Source of the DNA: Sequoia sempervirens
Taxonomy: Eukaryota > Streptophyta > Pinopsida > Cupressales > Cupressaceae
Direction: 5' to 3'
DNA: 64,000 nucleotides
Assembly (NCBI GenBank): GCA_007258455.2
Contig: VDFB02000003.1
Location: forward strand, 45,381,485-45,445,484
The notes under the pieces were generated by a model. It did no database searches and had not been told where the DNA came from. It saw only the letters and a program-made list of their open reading frames with translations. The translations under genes and the position numbers were made by a program. The stretch's first letter is position 1. Every line of letters begins with the position of its first letter. Of the stretch, positions 1-14,251 are shown one piece after another.

Positions 1-777
1 ACAGTTATATGAATACGTGTTTGCATGCTAATTGCTGATTTATCAAACATATTTTTTCCTACATTCACACCATTTAAAGGAAATCAATTAAAGGGGGCAT
101 ACATGATCACATGCTTATATTGTCACATGTAGTTGATGATGTTGTCCCTATTTATGCTATTGTTATATATTTCTAGTGTTTCCTTCCACAAGGGCCCACT
201 ATTTTCCTAATCTAAGGAAATCAAGAAAAAAATATATCTTGTGTTTTCTACTTTGCGTCTAGTAGGGAGACTCTCATTTACATTCTAACTCACAAAAAAT
301 GAAAATAAAGCACACATAAGTGCTCATGGGAGAATTTAATTTTTTATCTTTAAAGTGGGGGGAAAATGTTGAAAATATATCTTGACACTTTTTCCTATTT
401 AGTTTTGTGTGTACTTTGTGACATTGTCTTGATATATGCACACGATGAAAATGGGCATACTCATGTAAAGTCAAGTCTATTTTTCCTATTTATCTAAACC
501 TTATCTACATACAATCTTATGAATATCAACATATCTTACCCCTACATGTATATGTTCCTATACTTGGCCTATTTTTCTAGATTCTAATGATTATTCTCCC
601 AATATAGCCTTTGTCATGCTCCATTTTTCCTATTTAATCCCAAGTCAAGTCCATAGAAATAGGGCCATCCTTGAAAATGTAAACTTGAACCACCTAAATT
701 CACATTTGATCAATTGACCCTCTTTAACTTTCCCATGGGTAGAGCCAACTATGTACACATTTACATGATTTATTGTC
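1..777. other. AT-rich non-genic flank
   Basis: No coding frame with recognisable family features was seen on either strand. The segment is AT-rich and contains two loosely similar stretches around 470-500 and 620-660 (AAGTCAAGTC next to TTTTTCCTATTTA). It ends at the insertion site of the large LTR element that starts at 783. Short open frames here have no supporting features. Confidence 0.6.
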
Positions 778-1590
778 ATGTGAGTTACACCCCAGTTGTG
801 TAGTTACTATTTACTATTACTATGTAAGGTAAATATGAATGTAATGTGAATTATGGAGGTGAATAAATTATGCTTGTACCTTGTTATCAATATGAATTTT
901 ATCTCATTTGATGTTGTATCATTTTATACTACCTTAGTTGATGTTATTCATGGTGAAATACTACATATATGTGAATGAAAGGTTATTGAATTATTATTAT
1001 TCTAACTTTGGAAATGCTTATATATACTGCATATGTTGTGAACAACTGACTTTTGTAGGCATGTGTTAATGGTTGAATAACCGGTAACGTAAATTATCCA
1101 AGCATACACACACCACAATAGTTTGGATGAGTCCAAACATAGAAGTGGGAAGTTGATAGGTCATCCCTAGTTTGAAATATTTGCATTAGTAAAGGTCTTG
1201 TTTACTATCGAGTGCATTGTTGATTGATGTTTATCTGTTTGATCTTTTGAGACCTTCCTTATTTTACTGTGCTTGTTTGTGTGGTGGATTGAGTATAGGG
1301 ATATATGCATATATACATATATCAACATATGCATATAATGGATATAATGGGATGTCCATATGAGTATGACAACATATATATAGGCATGCATATATGTATA
1401 TAAATTATGATGTTATGTGTCTTTAAGCCTTTTGTCGATACTTATCTACATGAAAAGTATGCATGCATATGATTATATATATATACATCGATATGTATGT
1501 GAGAGCACAATCATGTGCACCTATGTGTAAGTAGGAATATTTACAACATACTCATTCGAGGGATCAATTATATATATATATATATTTATA

Positions 1591-1785
1591 CATTTAATGA
1601 ATGTGTGCATCGACGATAATAGGATATGAAAGGATAACCTGATATATATGTATGTGTGTGTGTGTGTATTTGTGTGAACATATTTACGTATATGTGTATA
1701 AGTGTATGATCGAATATATATATATATACACACACATTTAACGAATGTGTGTATTGACAATAATAAGATATGAAAGGGTAACCTG

Positions 1786-1817
<32 letters not shown>

Positions 1818-1866
1818 TTGTGTGAACATATTTACGTATATGTGTATAAGTGCATGATCGAATGTA
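1591..1866. repeat. 144-bp tandem duplication with TA/TG microsatellites
   Basis: Two units start at 1591 and 1735 with the sequence CATTTAAYGAATGTGTG and share the downstream order: ATAATARGATATGAAAGG, a TA/TG tract, TTTGTGTGAACATATTTACG and GTATGATCGA. The right LTR has only one such unit (about 10328-10460), so the duplication happened within the left LTR or was lost from the other. The alternating TA/TG runs produce long spurious open frames on the minus strand, which are not genes. Confidence 0.75.
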
Positions 1867-1884
1867 TATATATATATATTTTAC

Positions 1885-2498
<614 letters not shown>

Positions 2499-3661
2499 TA
2501 AATATGTGTATACATATGTATACGTGAGCAAAGAGGAGGATGTATATATATATATATAATTAATTATATATATCATAATATTGTCTTGCGTATATAATAG
2601 AGATTTATATGCCAATATTATCGAAGTTCCTTTTGGTGTGTCTATATGTGGAAATGTATATATATACATATATATACACATAAGTGCTAATGCTTAAATT
2701 GAGGTGTGTATATATATATATCTATATATGGTATGTATTATAAATATATACATATTTCCAAATGTTTATTATGTGAGTACGATTGTTTATAATGCAAATA
2801 ATACATAGTACTTTAAATACTGTTTTAGATGCTTAGACTATGTTTGAGCCCATGTCATATAAGGATATGGCTAACTTAAAGCCAAGACACTTTGATATAA
2901 AGTGTTGCATGCAAGTATAAAGAGAATTGGGCACAACTGTCCATATAAGATGGTTAAGGCACAACAGGTAAGTCTTAAAGACTTAGTCAAAGGCAAGTAG
3001 ATCACTGCTAGAGGGAAGGACATCTTGTATACTTTGAGATTGATTGTTTCAAACAATAAATAGCAGCCAGTTTATAAGGCTATTTTGTAGTCGATAAAGA
3101 CTAGGAAATAGAGGTCGATAATAGTCATCATTGACTATGTCAAATGAAGTCGATTTAATAGATTTTGACTGGTAGTGGAAACCGATTATCATAATGAAAG
3201 ACATGCGAGATATGGCATTGAATTACATTTGATATTGTTGGCTATAGAATGCTTGACTTGATTGATGCCTTTAGTGAATACCATGCTTGACTTTGTCCAA
3301 CGTAATAAACTGCTTAAGTAGATTCATTCACCAGATGGGTCAATTGAAATGTGCTGTCAAAAGATGGAAGTTGACTGAGTTCACCTATGCCAAATATGAA
3401 GGAAATAGAATAGCAGGTGGCTCCACCTTTGAGTTTGAATTGTTGTAGATGTTTTCTCATTGTACCAATTCAAATTCTTCATGTGCATCTTGAATAGTTC
3501 TTGGATTGCTGTCAAGGAAAGTAGTCAATTTGTAGGAGGTTTTGTTGAGTCTGAGCTTATTTGATCACCACCTTATTGTTGAGTTTCATGTGTTGCTTTG
3601 CATGAAACTTGTTTTCCATTTACATGCCTAAACTGTAGACCATGTGGTTGCTAGATTGCTC

Positions 3662-3669
3662 TATAAATA
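3662..3669 (+). promoter_or_regulatory. TATA box of 5' LTR
   Basis: TATAAATA within TCTATAAATAACTGAGCC, conserved at the equivalent place in the right LTR (11493-11500). It lies about 2.9 kb into the LTR, which implies an unusually long U3. The R region would begin some 30 bp downstream, near the GAGGACACATTC segment. The downstream AATAAA motifs (5270-5275 and 13102-13107) are candidate polyadenylation signals. Confidence 0.55.
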
Positions 3670-5374
3670 ACTGAGCCTTTTCATTAGTGAGGACACATTC
3701 TTTACAAGAGATTATACATCTTTTGCAATTCGTAATTCTCTATTTTCCTAGCCATACTTTTCTTTGCATTGAGAGAGAAAGAGAGTGAGTTTTACTTACT
3801 TTGTGAGGAAGAGATATTTGAGAAGAGTAAGCTATCAACTTGAGAGAGAAAGAGTTCAATTGTGACATTATTGAGAAGTTGGTTTCAAGCTAATTGTTGT
3901 CGGAAGAGGGCTGCATTGTTGTCTTTATTTGGATAAGTGATAACATGCATGAGGATCTCTTCTTCTTTGTTATTTTAATTTTTAATGATGTGTCTTGCAT
4001 GCATGGTTGAGATGTCTTTCCTAGTATATGCATTAGAGAAATTAGAAAAGGAAATTGAAGCTATTATGTTGTTTTCATAATGTGTTTTTAAGTACTCCAT
4101 GATAGGAGAGATTGCTTGACTTAGGTATTTAATTGTATTAGATATGTTTGAACATGGGTTACTCATAGCTAGTTATTTGATTATAGATAACTAGTGTGTT
4201 AGAGATGCTACTTGAATTGTGTCAATACACACTCAAATACAAAGATATTGTATTGAAAAGAGTAGGCTTATAGTGAAAACTCTTTTAGTCAAAGAGGTGA
4301 TACTCTCAAATGCAATCATCTTTTGGATATGACAATTCTTCAATTGAGACCACACAATGTGTTTGTATTTACTCCGTAGTAGGAGATGGGTGTTTATCAT
4401 AAGTATTATATACTAGGTATGATTGAACTTGAAAGGCACATATGGTATACTTAGCTAAGTTATTGGTTTAAACTAGGAAATATTGTGTTTACTCCTAGGA
4501 TAGATAATCTAGTATAGGAGGGAGTCCATGCACTTGTGTGTAAGTAGGTTTATTCCAAGTATATAGGCTATCTTTGGGATGATGAACTATCCATTGTAGG
4601 AAATACCTAGCTTGTGTACTTACTAGTTAAGTAGTTTTATTCCAAGTAGATTACATGGTGATAGGTTATCTGGGATGAAGGACTATCCATTGAAGGATAT
4701 ACCTATGCATAGCTTAAGATAGCCTTAAGTCAAATCAGCCCTGAGTAGTGTAAGTGATAAATGACTTCATTTGAAGTACTGAATGAGAACTCTTTGATCA
4801 AAGTAGTGTAATGTTCAAGAATCCACTCTAGATTGTGTGACTTCTGACACTAACACTATCTATTCACTGTGATTCAGTATTACATGCTAGAAAAAGATTG
4901 TGGGATTACAAGTTCTAGTTATGTAGGACACAACACTATGCTCAGTTGGTTGTCGTTATCAGTTACTCTACCAATCTCTTCATTGAAGGGAAAGGCCATC
5001 TATCGAATGATATATGTGTGGTGGACCGCATTGTGAGTCTGTGGTTGGAAGAAAAACACTTGAGTGATGCTTCTCCTCCATAGTAGGTGATAGAAGAACC
5101 AAGATTTGAAAGGAAGGATCCTAGACCATCTTACAACTATTTGTTCTAAAGCTCACTGGATTTATGTATGTAAATGTATGTATTTTTGTATTGTTGTAAC
5201 TTGTAAAGTTATTGTAATGAGATGGAATATTTATTGTAAGTTGATATGGAATCTTGTTTGTATATTATCAATAAAAGAAAAAAAAATTATTGCAATGACT
5301 TGTTACCTAATTAATTTACTCGTATGGTGTAAATTTATAATTTTTTTTGCATTGAAGGTTTGGCATATTACATG

Positions 5375-5390
5375 TGGTATCAAAGCAGCC
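5375..5390 (+). other. Primer binding site of LARD-like element
   Basis: TGGTATCAAAGCAGCC begins two bases after the left LTR ends. It matches the 3' end of plant initiator methionine tRNA (complement TGGTATCAGAGC) with one mismatch in the first twelve positions. This is the usual primer for plant LTR retrotransposons. Confidence 0.75.
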
Positions 5391-8300
5391 AGGTTCATGT
5401 ACTAAAACCTATGAGCTCATTACGCAAAATTGCATAAACCTTATCAGAAGATAATGGTTGAAAAGTTCTTTTGACACAACAGAAAGAGAAAAGAAAATGG
5501 GGAAGTAAAAAGGAAGATGAGAATTACTAAAAAATTGTGTAAATTTGGGACTAGTTAAGATTCGTCCCTGGAGTAGGAATTCCTAAACCAACAACTCATT
5601 ATATTACCTAGGATTGTAGAAGATTATGCAATTGGGTTATGTAGGAAGGCTAGGAAGAATAACCAGTATATACCTTTATCCTATGAAATAGTTATATGAC
5701 TCTAAGGGAACGAGAAGAAAGGAGATAACCCTTTTATAGTAGTAAACTATAGTTGTAAAGAGTCAAGAATTCTTGGATTTAGTGAAAACACTATGAATCT
5801 ATGTGTATGCAATGCGAACATAAATTAGATCAAAGTAGAAATTGAACGAAGGAGGTATCCACAAGGGTTGGATAACTCTTGACATAAATTAAATTCTTGT
5901 ATAAGGATAGGATCTTGCAAGAAAAAAGTTAGTACCTAGGAAAAGAGAAAAGACCAGAATGGTCAGAAAAAAGTAATCAACGATGCGAGCATGATTCCAC
6001 CAACCAAAATCAATGATATTGTTGTATTTTTTATTAAGATGTGAAAAAGAGACCAAACAACTTTGGTATCTCTAAAGGTTATGAGAGAATGAGATTCCAA
6101 GCATTTGAATAAAGACACTTGAAAAAGTGATTGTGAGAATGAAACCTGCAAAGATTAAATAGGTTGGCTTGACCAAAGGTTTAGATAATACATATATTGG
6201 TTGGAGTATAAGATTAACTCACCAACATGTTTGAGAAAGTCAACATTCGTTTAGAGGTTCCAAAAAGGAAATGGAATACGGTAGGTCACTATGTGTCAAA
6301 TCAATAGAAGTTGTAAGGGAACAACACTCCAAGTTGAAAGGTATATCAACAAAAGAGACTTATGAGAATGGATATTCCACCCCCGAAAAGGATATTGGAA
6401 AGAAAATAGGAATATTAGTGTGCCTCTTAACTTCTAAGTTGCTGATTATTCATTAGATCTCTTATAAAACCAATCCAAACTACTGAGTCTACAGAATATA
6501 AATCAATGATGATTCTAACTTTGGGAAAAGTATATTCAAAGTATGCCATTGAGGCAAGAAAAAGGCAATGGAAAGCCAACAACAAGGAATGAAAAATCAT
6601 TTCAAAGAAGCAAGTATTGCTAGGAGTTCAACTTTGAGTAGATCAAAAGTTGTGGAAACACTAAGGGGGGAAGGAAGAGAATGGATTGCCTCGGGTTAAG
6701 TACCCCATCCAATGAAAAATGTTGATATGTTTTCGATTTGGAAAAACTAATGAATTCTTTGTAAGTCATGATGACAATTAAGTCATGCACCTTATGGCCA
6801 CATGGAAAAAGGTATTGGGATTTTTGGAGAAAGATAAATGGAAAGGTCAAGGATTATTACCTATTATCATCCCATACCTTATGTTTATATGATTGGAAGA
6901 TCAAAACAGTATTATTATGGATGCCTAGAAAAGGATAGGCGAATAATTTGATCATCATAAGGAAGATCATTGCCTATGGGATTGGCAAAGGAAGATATAG
7001 GATACTCATGATTGGAAGAAAGTGTCTCTACACTCCTATATACCTTATATGGGAGTTTAGATAACGATGTTATTTCTTTATATAAGTAGTAATACTACAT
7101 ATTATGAAGTATATCCATGTCGTGAGATGACTTGACACTGTAGCTTACTATGCTAAGAGGCCTAGGGATGATAAGGTTTAGCTATTAAGCCATAGAGATG
7201 GTATAAAAGATTAAACAAGATGTGATGTTATGTAAACGTATCAATTATCTTTACTTGATTAATCACTTGATCACTACCTTAATCTTGAATGAAACCCTAG
7301 GGTTAGAATAAACTATTTGAGATGAGAATTTCATTTGATTAAAAATAGAGACCTTAGGTTAAGTTTTACCTATTGGGTTGGAATATGTACTAGACTACTC
7401 ATTAACACGTTAAGTTGGGAATAACTTACTTGGTTCAGTTGTACATTTGGTCTTGATTGGAACATATAGGGAAAGAGTAACCTATAACATCAAACTAGTC
7501 ATCGATTGAGAAATTTATCCTAAGAATTGGAAGGGGATATTGAGATTGAGATTCGCCCATGTGAATGAGTAAATCACTTGAGTTTTTGAAATTCTATATG
7601 AGTGGAAACATAGGTGGGATACCTAGTGAGTTAAAGTAGCTACTTGGTTAACTACTTTACACTCTAGAAAGGAAGTCATATTGTTGACAAGACTCTATCT
7701 TGATTGGATCTTTTTTTAAAAGGATACACTCTCAAAGGGAAGCATCTATTGTTATATCATGACATCATAGAATTTTCACTTAGTGTGAGATGTTTGAAAT
7801 TTTACTAAGTAGAACATCGGGGTTGTTGCTTGTGCTCAACTAGGATATACCAAAGTTGGGACTCTCCTATATATGATTAAGTTAATTCATGGAGCTAACA
7901 AGAAACGTTCGTGCTTGGTAATTAGATATGCAACTAAATTTGATATCTTCTAGGGACCAACATGGTTGAACAAGGATTAATACTCAAAATTAGTACCAAT
8001 TTTTATTGGGAAAATTAGATTGAGTTGAAAGATGGATTATATCTTTGAAAATGATCCAAGAATAGAAGAAATCCATGATATGGATGTCCTAAGATAAATG
8101 GGATTTATCTCCGCAAAATGTATAACCATTAATACATGGGAATTAAAGATGGCGTGAGATCGTAAAATAGGTTTTCACTTAGTCAAAGAATAGACTATTA
8201 TTGGATATAAAAGAACCTATGTACCATTTTTTTTGGAAGATTTAGGAATGAAATAAGAAAATTAATGTCAGATTTAGGACATTGGAATGACAAAGTGAAT

Positions 8301-9445
8301 TGTCAGATGAGAAACCACTATAATCGGGGAAAATATAGAGTAAGAGGTTGCACATACTGTGGCAAGATAATGTCTAGTATGCCAAGAAATGAGGACTGGA
8401 TGTCATCATTGGTAAGACATATATACTCTCTTGAGATTCTAGAGAGAAAGTGGTAGAACACAGGACAAATCAATCGGTCTATTGTTGGTAAAACTGACAT
8501 AATGTTCTAGTGGACTGACTCACCAACGCTATTTGGAAACTTGAGTTATAGGATTTCGGTCCTAAATAATATATTATGGGAAGTAGTTGCTTAGTATTCC
8601 TGAGAAGGTTATCCCAGTTATGAATGAGAAAATAATGATAGGGTTGTGTAAACCATGATCATACTATGAGACATTCAATCGAGAAAATGCACAGTATATT
8701 ATTATAGCCCAAATAGGAAAAAATGGTAGACTAAATCTTGAATGATTTATAAACTTCTAACATTGAAGTTTGGGCCATTATATGGAAGGAAAGGCTGGAA
8801 ACTTTATTAAGCTGAAATAGGCTTAGAAATAGGGTTAACCATAGACTTGATAGAATGTCAAATAGGAGTAATAGATCAAAGAGATCGATGAAACTTTGTT
8901 GATACAAAGCTCAAAGTATGAACCAATGTCAGAATTTGATAAGTGTTCAAGAGCAATGTTATGCTCAAGACGGACAAGTAATCAATGAAAAGTACTTTAT
9001 GGCAAGGAAAATGGATGTGTAAGTGACAGATGGACTCGATTTATGAGTTGTCTAAAAGTGTAAATACCAAAGGGGAAATATGGGACCCATAATGTAGTGT
9101 ACAATGCACTGACATTCCTCATCTATTTGGATTATACTAAGGATAAATTCATGGGCCAGTGATTTCCGATCACTATATTTTAGGTGTCACGTATAACTAT
9201 TATTGTATCTAGGATGTGTATATATGATAATGTAATAAGCTCTTTGGGAGAGTAAGTATGTGAGAGGCATACAAGATTTCCCTATGCGATAGTGAGGGCA
9301 CTCAAAGCAAGATCTAGGGGGGACAAGGTTGCTACATACGATGAATGTTTTATAAATCTTACGTATTTTGAGAATAGTAAGTAAAAATTTATTTGACATT
9401 ATATGTGTGTTAAAGTGCTATAGATCATCGGGGACGATGATTCAC
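5391..9445 (+). other. Non-coding internal domain of LARD-like element
   Basis: About 4 kb with no open frame longer than some 76 codons and none of the expected motifs (protease DTG/DSG, RT YXDD, integrase HHCC or DDE). A stretch near 8330-8370 encodes CTYCGK in a basic context, vaguely like the start of a zinc knuckle, but the H and final C are missing. I treat the region as non-coding or decayed beyond recognition. Comparing it with an autonomous relative would decide which. Confidence 0.6.
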
Positions 9446-9456
9446 AAGGGGAGAAG
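9446..9456 (+). other. Polypurine tract of LARD-like element
   Basis: AAGGGGAGAAG sits two bases upstream of the TG that opens the right LTR. This is the expected position and composition for priming plus-strand DNA synthesis. Confidence 0.7.
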
Positions 9457-9458
9457 TA

Positions 9459-10466
9459 TGTTACACCCCAGTTGTGTTGTTACTATTTACTATTACTATG
9501 TAGGGTAAATATGAATGTAATGCGAATTCTGGAGATGAATGAATTATGCTTGTACCTTGTTATCAATATGAATGTTATCTCATTTGATTTTGTCTCATTT
9601 GATATTACCTCAGTTGATGTTATTCATGGTGAAATACTACATATATTTGAATGAAAGGTTATTGAATTATTATTATTCTAACTTTGGAAATGCTTATACA
9701 TAATGCATATGTTGTGAACAACTGACTATCGTAGGCATGTGTTAATGGTTGTAGGTGAATGTTCATTCCTCCAGGTGGAGGGGAAGTATCACTCGGGAGA
9801 AGATCTTGGTCGAATAACCAGTAATGTAAACTATCTAAGCATACACACACCATAATAGTTTGGATGAGTCTAGAAATAGAAGTGGGAAGGTTATAGGTCA
9901 TCCCTAGTTTGAAATATCTACATTAGTAAAGGCCTTGTTTACTATCGAATGCATTATTCAGTGATGTTTATCTTTTTGAGCTTTCAAGACCTTCCTTATT
10001 TTACTATCCTTGTTTGTGTGATGGATTGAGTATAGGGATATATGTATATATACATATATCAACATATGTGTATAATGGATATAATGGGATGTCCATATGA
10101 GTATGATGACATATGTATAGGCATGCATATATGTATATAAATTATGATGTTATGTGTCTTTGAGCCTTCTGTCGATAATTATCTACGTCAAAATTATGCA
10201 TGTATATGAGTATATATAGATTGATCCATATGTGAGAGCACAATCATGTGCACGTATGTGTAAGTAGGAATACTTGCAACATACTCATTTGAGGGATCAA
10301 TTATATATATATGAATATGTAAATACATTTAACAAATGTGTGTATCGATGATAATAGGATATGAAAGGGTAACATGATATATATATATATATATATATAT
10401 CTATGTGTGTGTGTTTGTGTGAACATATTTATGTATATGTGTATAAGTGTATGATTGAACGTATAA

Positions 10467-10497
<31 letters not shown>

Positions 10498-13207
10498 TAT
10501 ACACGTAAGTGCTAATGCTTAAATTGAGGTGTGTATATATATATATATCTATATCTATATATAGTATGTATTATAAATATATACATATTTCCAAATGTTT
10601 ATTAAGTGAGTACGATTATTTATAATGCAAATAATACATAGCTCTTTAAATACTGTTTTAGGCGCTTAGACTATGTTTGAGCACATGCCATATAAGGATA
10701 TGGCTAACTTAAAGCCAAGATACTTTGATATAAAGTGTTGTGTGAAAGTATAAAGAGAATTGGGCACAACCATATAAGATGGTTAAGGTGCAGTAGGTAA
10801 GTCTTAAAGACTTAGTCAAAGGAAAGTAGATCGCTGCTAAAGGGAACGATGTCTTGTATACTTTGAGATTGACTGTTTCAAACTATAAATAGTAGCCATT
10901 TTATAAAGCTGTTTTGTAGTTGATAAATAATAAGAAATAGAGGTCGATAATAGTCATCATTGACTATGTCAAATGAAACCGATTTAATAGCTTTTGACTG
11001 CTAGTGGAAACCGTTTAGCATAATGAATGACAAGTGAGATATGGCGTTGCATTACTTTTGATATTGTTGGTTGTAGAATGCTTGACTTGGTTGACACATT
11101 TAGTGAAGACCATGCTTGACTTTGTCCAATGTGATAAACTGCTTAAGTCGATTCATTCACCAGATGGGTCGATGGAAACCTGTTGTCAAAAGATGGAAGT
11201 TGACTAAGTTTAGCTACGCCAAATATGAAGGAAATAGAATAGCAAGTGGCGCCACCTTTGAGTTTGAATTGCTATAGATGTCTTCTCATTGTACAACAAT
11301 TCAAATTCTCCATGTGCATCTTAAATAAGTCTTGGATTGTTGTTAAGAAAACTAGTTGATCTGTAGGAGGTTTTGCTGAGTCTGAGCTTATTTGATTGCC
11401 ACCTTATTGTTGAGTTTCATGTATTGCTCTGCAAGAAAATTGTTGTCCATTTACATGACTAAACTGTAGGCCATGAGGTTGCTAGATTTCTCTATAAATA
11501 ACCGAGCCTTTTCATTAGTGAGGACACATTCTTTACAAGAGATTATACATCTTTTGCAATTCATAATTCTATTTTTTCCCAGCCATACTTTGCTTTGCAT
11601 TGAAAGAGAAAGAGAGTGAGTTTTACTTACTTTGTGAGGAAGAGATATTTGAGAGGAGTAAGCTATCAACTTGAGAGAGAAAGAGTTCAATTGTGACATG
11701 ATTGAGAAGCTGGTTTCAAGCTAATTGTTATTGGGAGAGGGATGCATTACTATCTTTATTTGGATAAGTGATAATAGGCATGAGGATCTCTTTTTCTTTG
11801 TTATTTTACTTTTGAATGATGTGTCTTGCATGCATGGTTGAGATGTCTTTCCTAGTATATGCATTAGAGAAATTAGAAAAGGAAATTGAAGCTATTATGT
11901 TATTTTCATAATGTGTTTTTTAAGCACTCCATGATAGGAGAGATTGCTTGACTTAGGTATTTAATTATACTAGATATGTTTGAACATGGGTTACTTGTAG
12001 CTAGTTATTTGATTATAGATAACTAGTGGGTCAGAGCTACTACTTGAATTGTGTCAATACACACTCAAATACAAAGATATTGTATTGACAAGAGTAGGCT
12101 CATAGTGAAGACCCTTTTAGTCAAAGAGGCGATACTCTCGAATAGAATCATCTTTTGGATATGACAATTCTTCGATTGAGACCATGCAATGTATTTGTAT
12201 TTACTCCATAGTAGGAGATGGGTGTTTATCATAAGTATTATATACTAGGTATGATTGAACTTGAAAGGAACATATGGTACACTTAGCTAAGTTATTGGTT
12301 TAAACTAGGAAAGCTTGTGTTTACTCCTAGGATAGATAATCCAGTATGGGAGGGAGTTTGTGCACTTGCGTGTAGGTAGGTTTATTCCAAGTATATAGGT
12401 TATCTCTGGGATGATGGACTATTCATTGAAGGAAATACCTAGTTTGTGTACTTACTAGTTAAGTAGGTTTATTCCAAGTAGATTATATGGTGATAGGTTA
12501 TCTGGGATGAAGGACTATCCATTGAAGGATATACCTATGCATAGCTTAAGATAGCCTTAAGTCAAATCGGCCCTGAGTAGTGTATGAGATAGATGACTTC
12601 ATTCGAAGTACTGAATGAGAACTCTTTGATCAAAGTAGTGTAATGTCCGAGACTCCACTCTAGATTGTGTAACTACCAAGACTAGCACTGTCAGTTCACC
12701 GTGATCCAGTATTACATGCTAGGAAAAGATTATGGGATTACAAGTTCTAGTTATGTAGGACACAACACTATGCTTAGTTGGTTGTCATTATCGGTTACTT
12801 TACCAATCTGTTCATTGAAGGGAAAGGCCATCTATCAAATGATAGATGTGCGGGGGATCACATTGTGAGTCTATGGTTGGTGTAAAAGCGCCCGAGTGAT
12901 GCTTCTCCGCCGCAGCAGACAACAAAAGAACCAAGATTTGAAAGGAAGGATCTTGGAACGTCTTACAACTATTTGTTCTAAAGCTCATTGGAGTTATGTA
13001 TGTAAATGTATGTATTCTTGTATTGCTGTAACTTGTAAAGTTATTGTAATGAGATGGAATCTTTATAGTAAGTTGATATGGAATCTTGTTCATATATTAT
13101 CAATAAAAGAAAGAAATTTTTTATTGCAATGACTTGTTACCTACTTAATTTACTCGTACGGTGTAAATTTAGAAAAAAATTCTGCATTGAAAGGTTGGCA
13201 TGTTACA
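9459..13207 (+). repeat. 3' LTR of the LARD-like element
   Basis: This is the 3749-bp partner of 783-5372, starting TGTTACACCCCAGTTG and ending GGCATGTTACA, immediately followed by the ATGTG target duplication. It keeps the intact TG terminus and one copy of the unit that is duplicated in the left LTR, and it lacks the nested TIR element. Its TATA motif is at 11493-11500 and its AATAAA at 13102-13107. Confidence 0.85.
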
Positions 13208-13212
13208 ATGTG

Positions 13213-14251
13213 CTTGTATACAAAAAACTCATTTGTATTCATTTAGGACATCAAATAACATATTACACACCCAGTCATTGAAGAAAGATGTCTCATTCTA
13301 GAAGCATTTAAAAGGGTAATAGATATCAATGCATTTAGATTTGTTGTTTAAAAAGGAGTAATTTTTTTTTAATTTCTAGGTAAATTGTCTATTGGCTTCA
13401 ATATTTTTTCAAAGTAATTAAGTTGGCATCCTTGCATGGCTTGACATGACAAAATAGAGTGGATTTCATCGATTGCAAACTATAAACTGTACTAATCCCT
13501 CTTTTAGGTGAGATACATATAATCCACTTTTAAATTGTATAGAAGGCAAAATTTAGAAATTGTTAAAGATCCAGTTCACAAGAACTACCTAAGTGTGTAG
13601 TTGCAAACTAGATCTCGATCAATGGACTTAACCCAAAGAGTAGTAGGGAAGAATATTTCGATTCTAGTCCATAAATTTTCCGATCTTGAGTTACATAGAT
13701 TTAGAATCTTCATCATTCAACACTCATCCTTTCATTATAAAATTAGGTAATCTATCCTCTTAGTTACTTTCTATTTTTTTTAAAGTATGATTACTAATTG
13801 TTTATAATTTAATCCTTTATATCCATCTACTATTTAATCTAAGTTATAACATGAAACAACCTAACTTAAAGCCATTTGCTACAGAACTACCTCAAACATT
13901 AAGAGGCAAAGGGGAGCTGCCTTCTCAAAGATTAGGTAGACAGGACTGTCATAGAAGCGTAGATAGAATATGGGGCGGAGCTACTGGTTGCTGCCACCTG
14001 CAAACGTTCAACCAACGTAGAGGGAGTCGATGTTAGAACTTTATCACATTCCATAGAACGATCCTTTGAGTTTTGACGAGGCACGAGCTGAGAAGTTAGA
14101 TATGTGGAGGGTGCTGTAACTTGATGCTCTGCTATCAACTGAAAACGCTCCCAGAGTTACTGCTGGCAAAGTAGACTGAATAACATTGCACACTTTCCAC
14201 AATCATAAAAATGCCATTGCGATCCACTGCTCATCTCAATCTTACAGCATT
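13213..14251 (+). promoter_or_regulatory. Upstream region of the PPR gene, with presequence-like frame
   Basis: The segment between the LARD-like element and the PPR start has no convincing TATA box. GC content rises from about 13900 onward, consistent with the gene's 5' leader. From ATG 14211, in a frame shifted relative to the PPR frame, the sequence encodes MPLRSTAHLNLTALCRRRL. That stretch is rich in R, S and L and has no acidic residues, as in a mitochondrial or plastid presequence. It overlaps the PPR start. A one-base change near 14250 may have separated the presequence from the gene. Confidence 0.45.

Noticed and set aside
8265..8456. Zinc-knuckle protein in the LARD core
   Set aside because: Only CTYCGK fits; the H and final C of CCHC are missing and there is no gag context.
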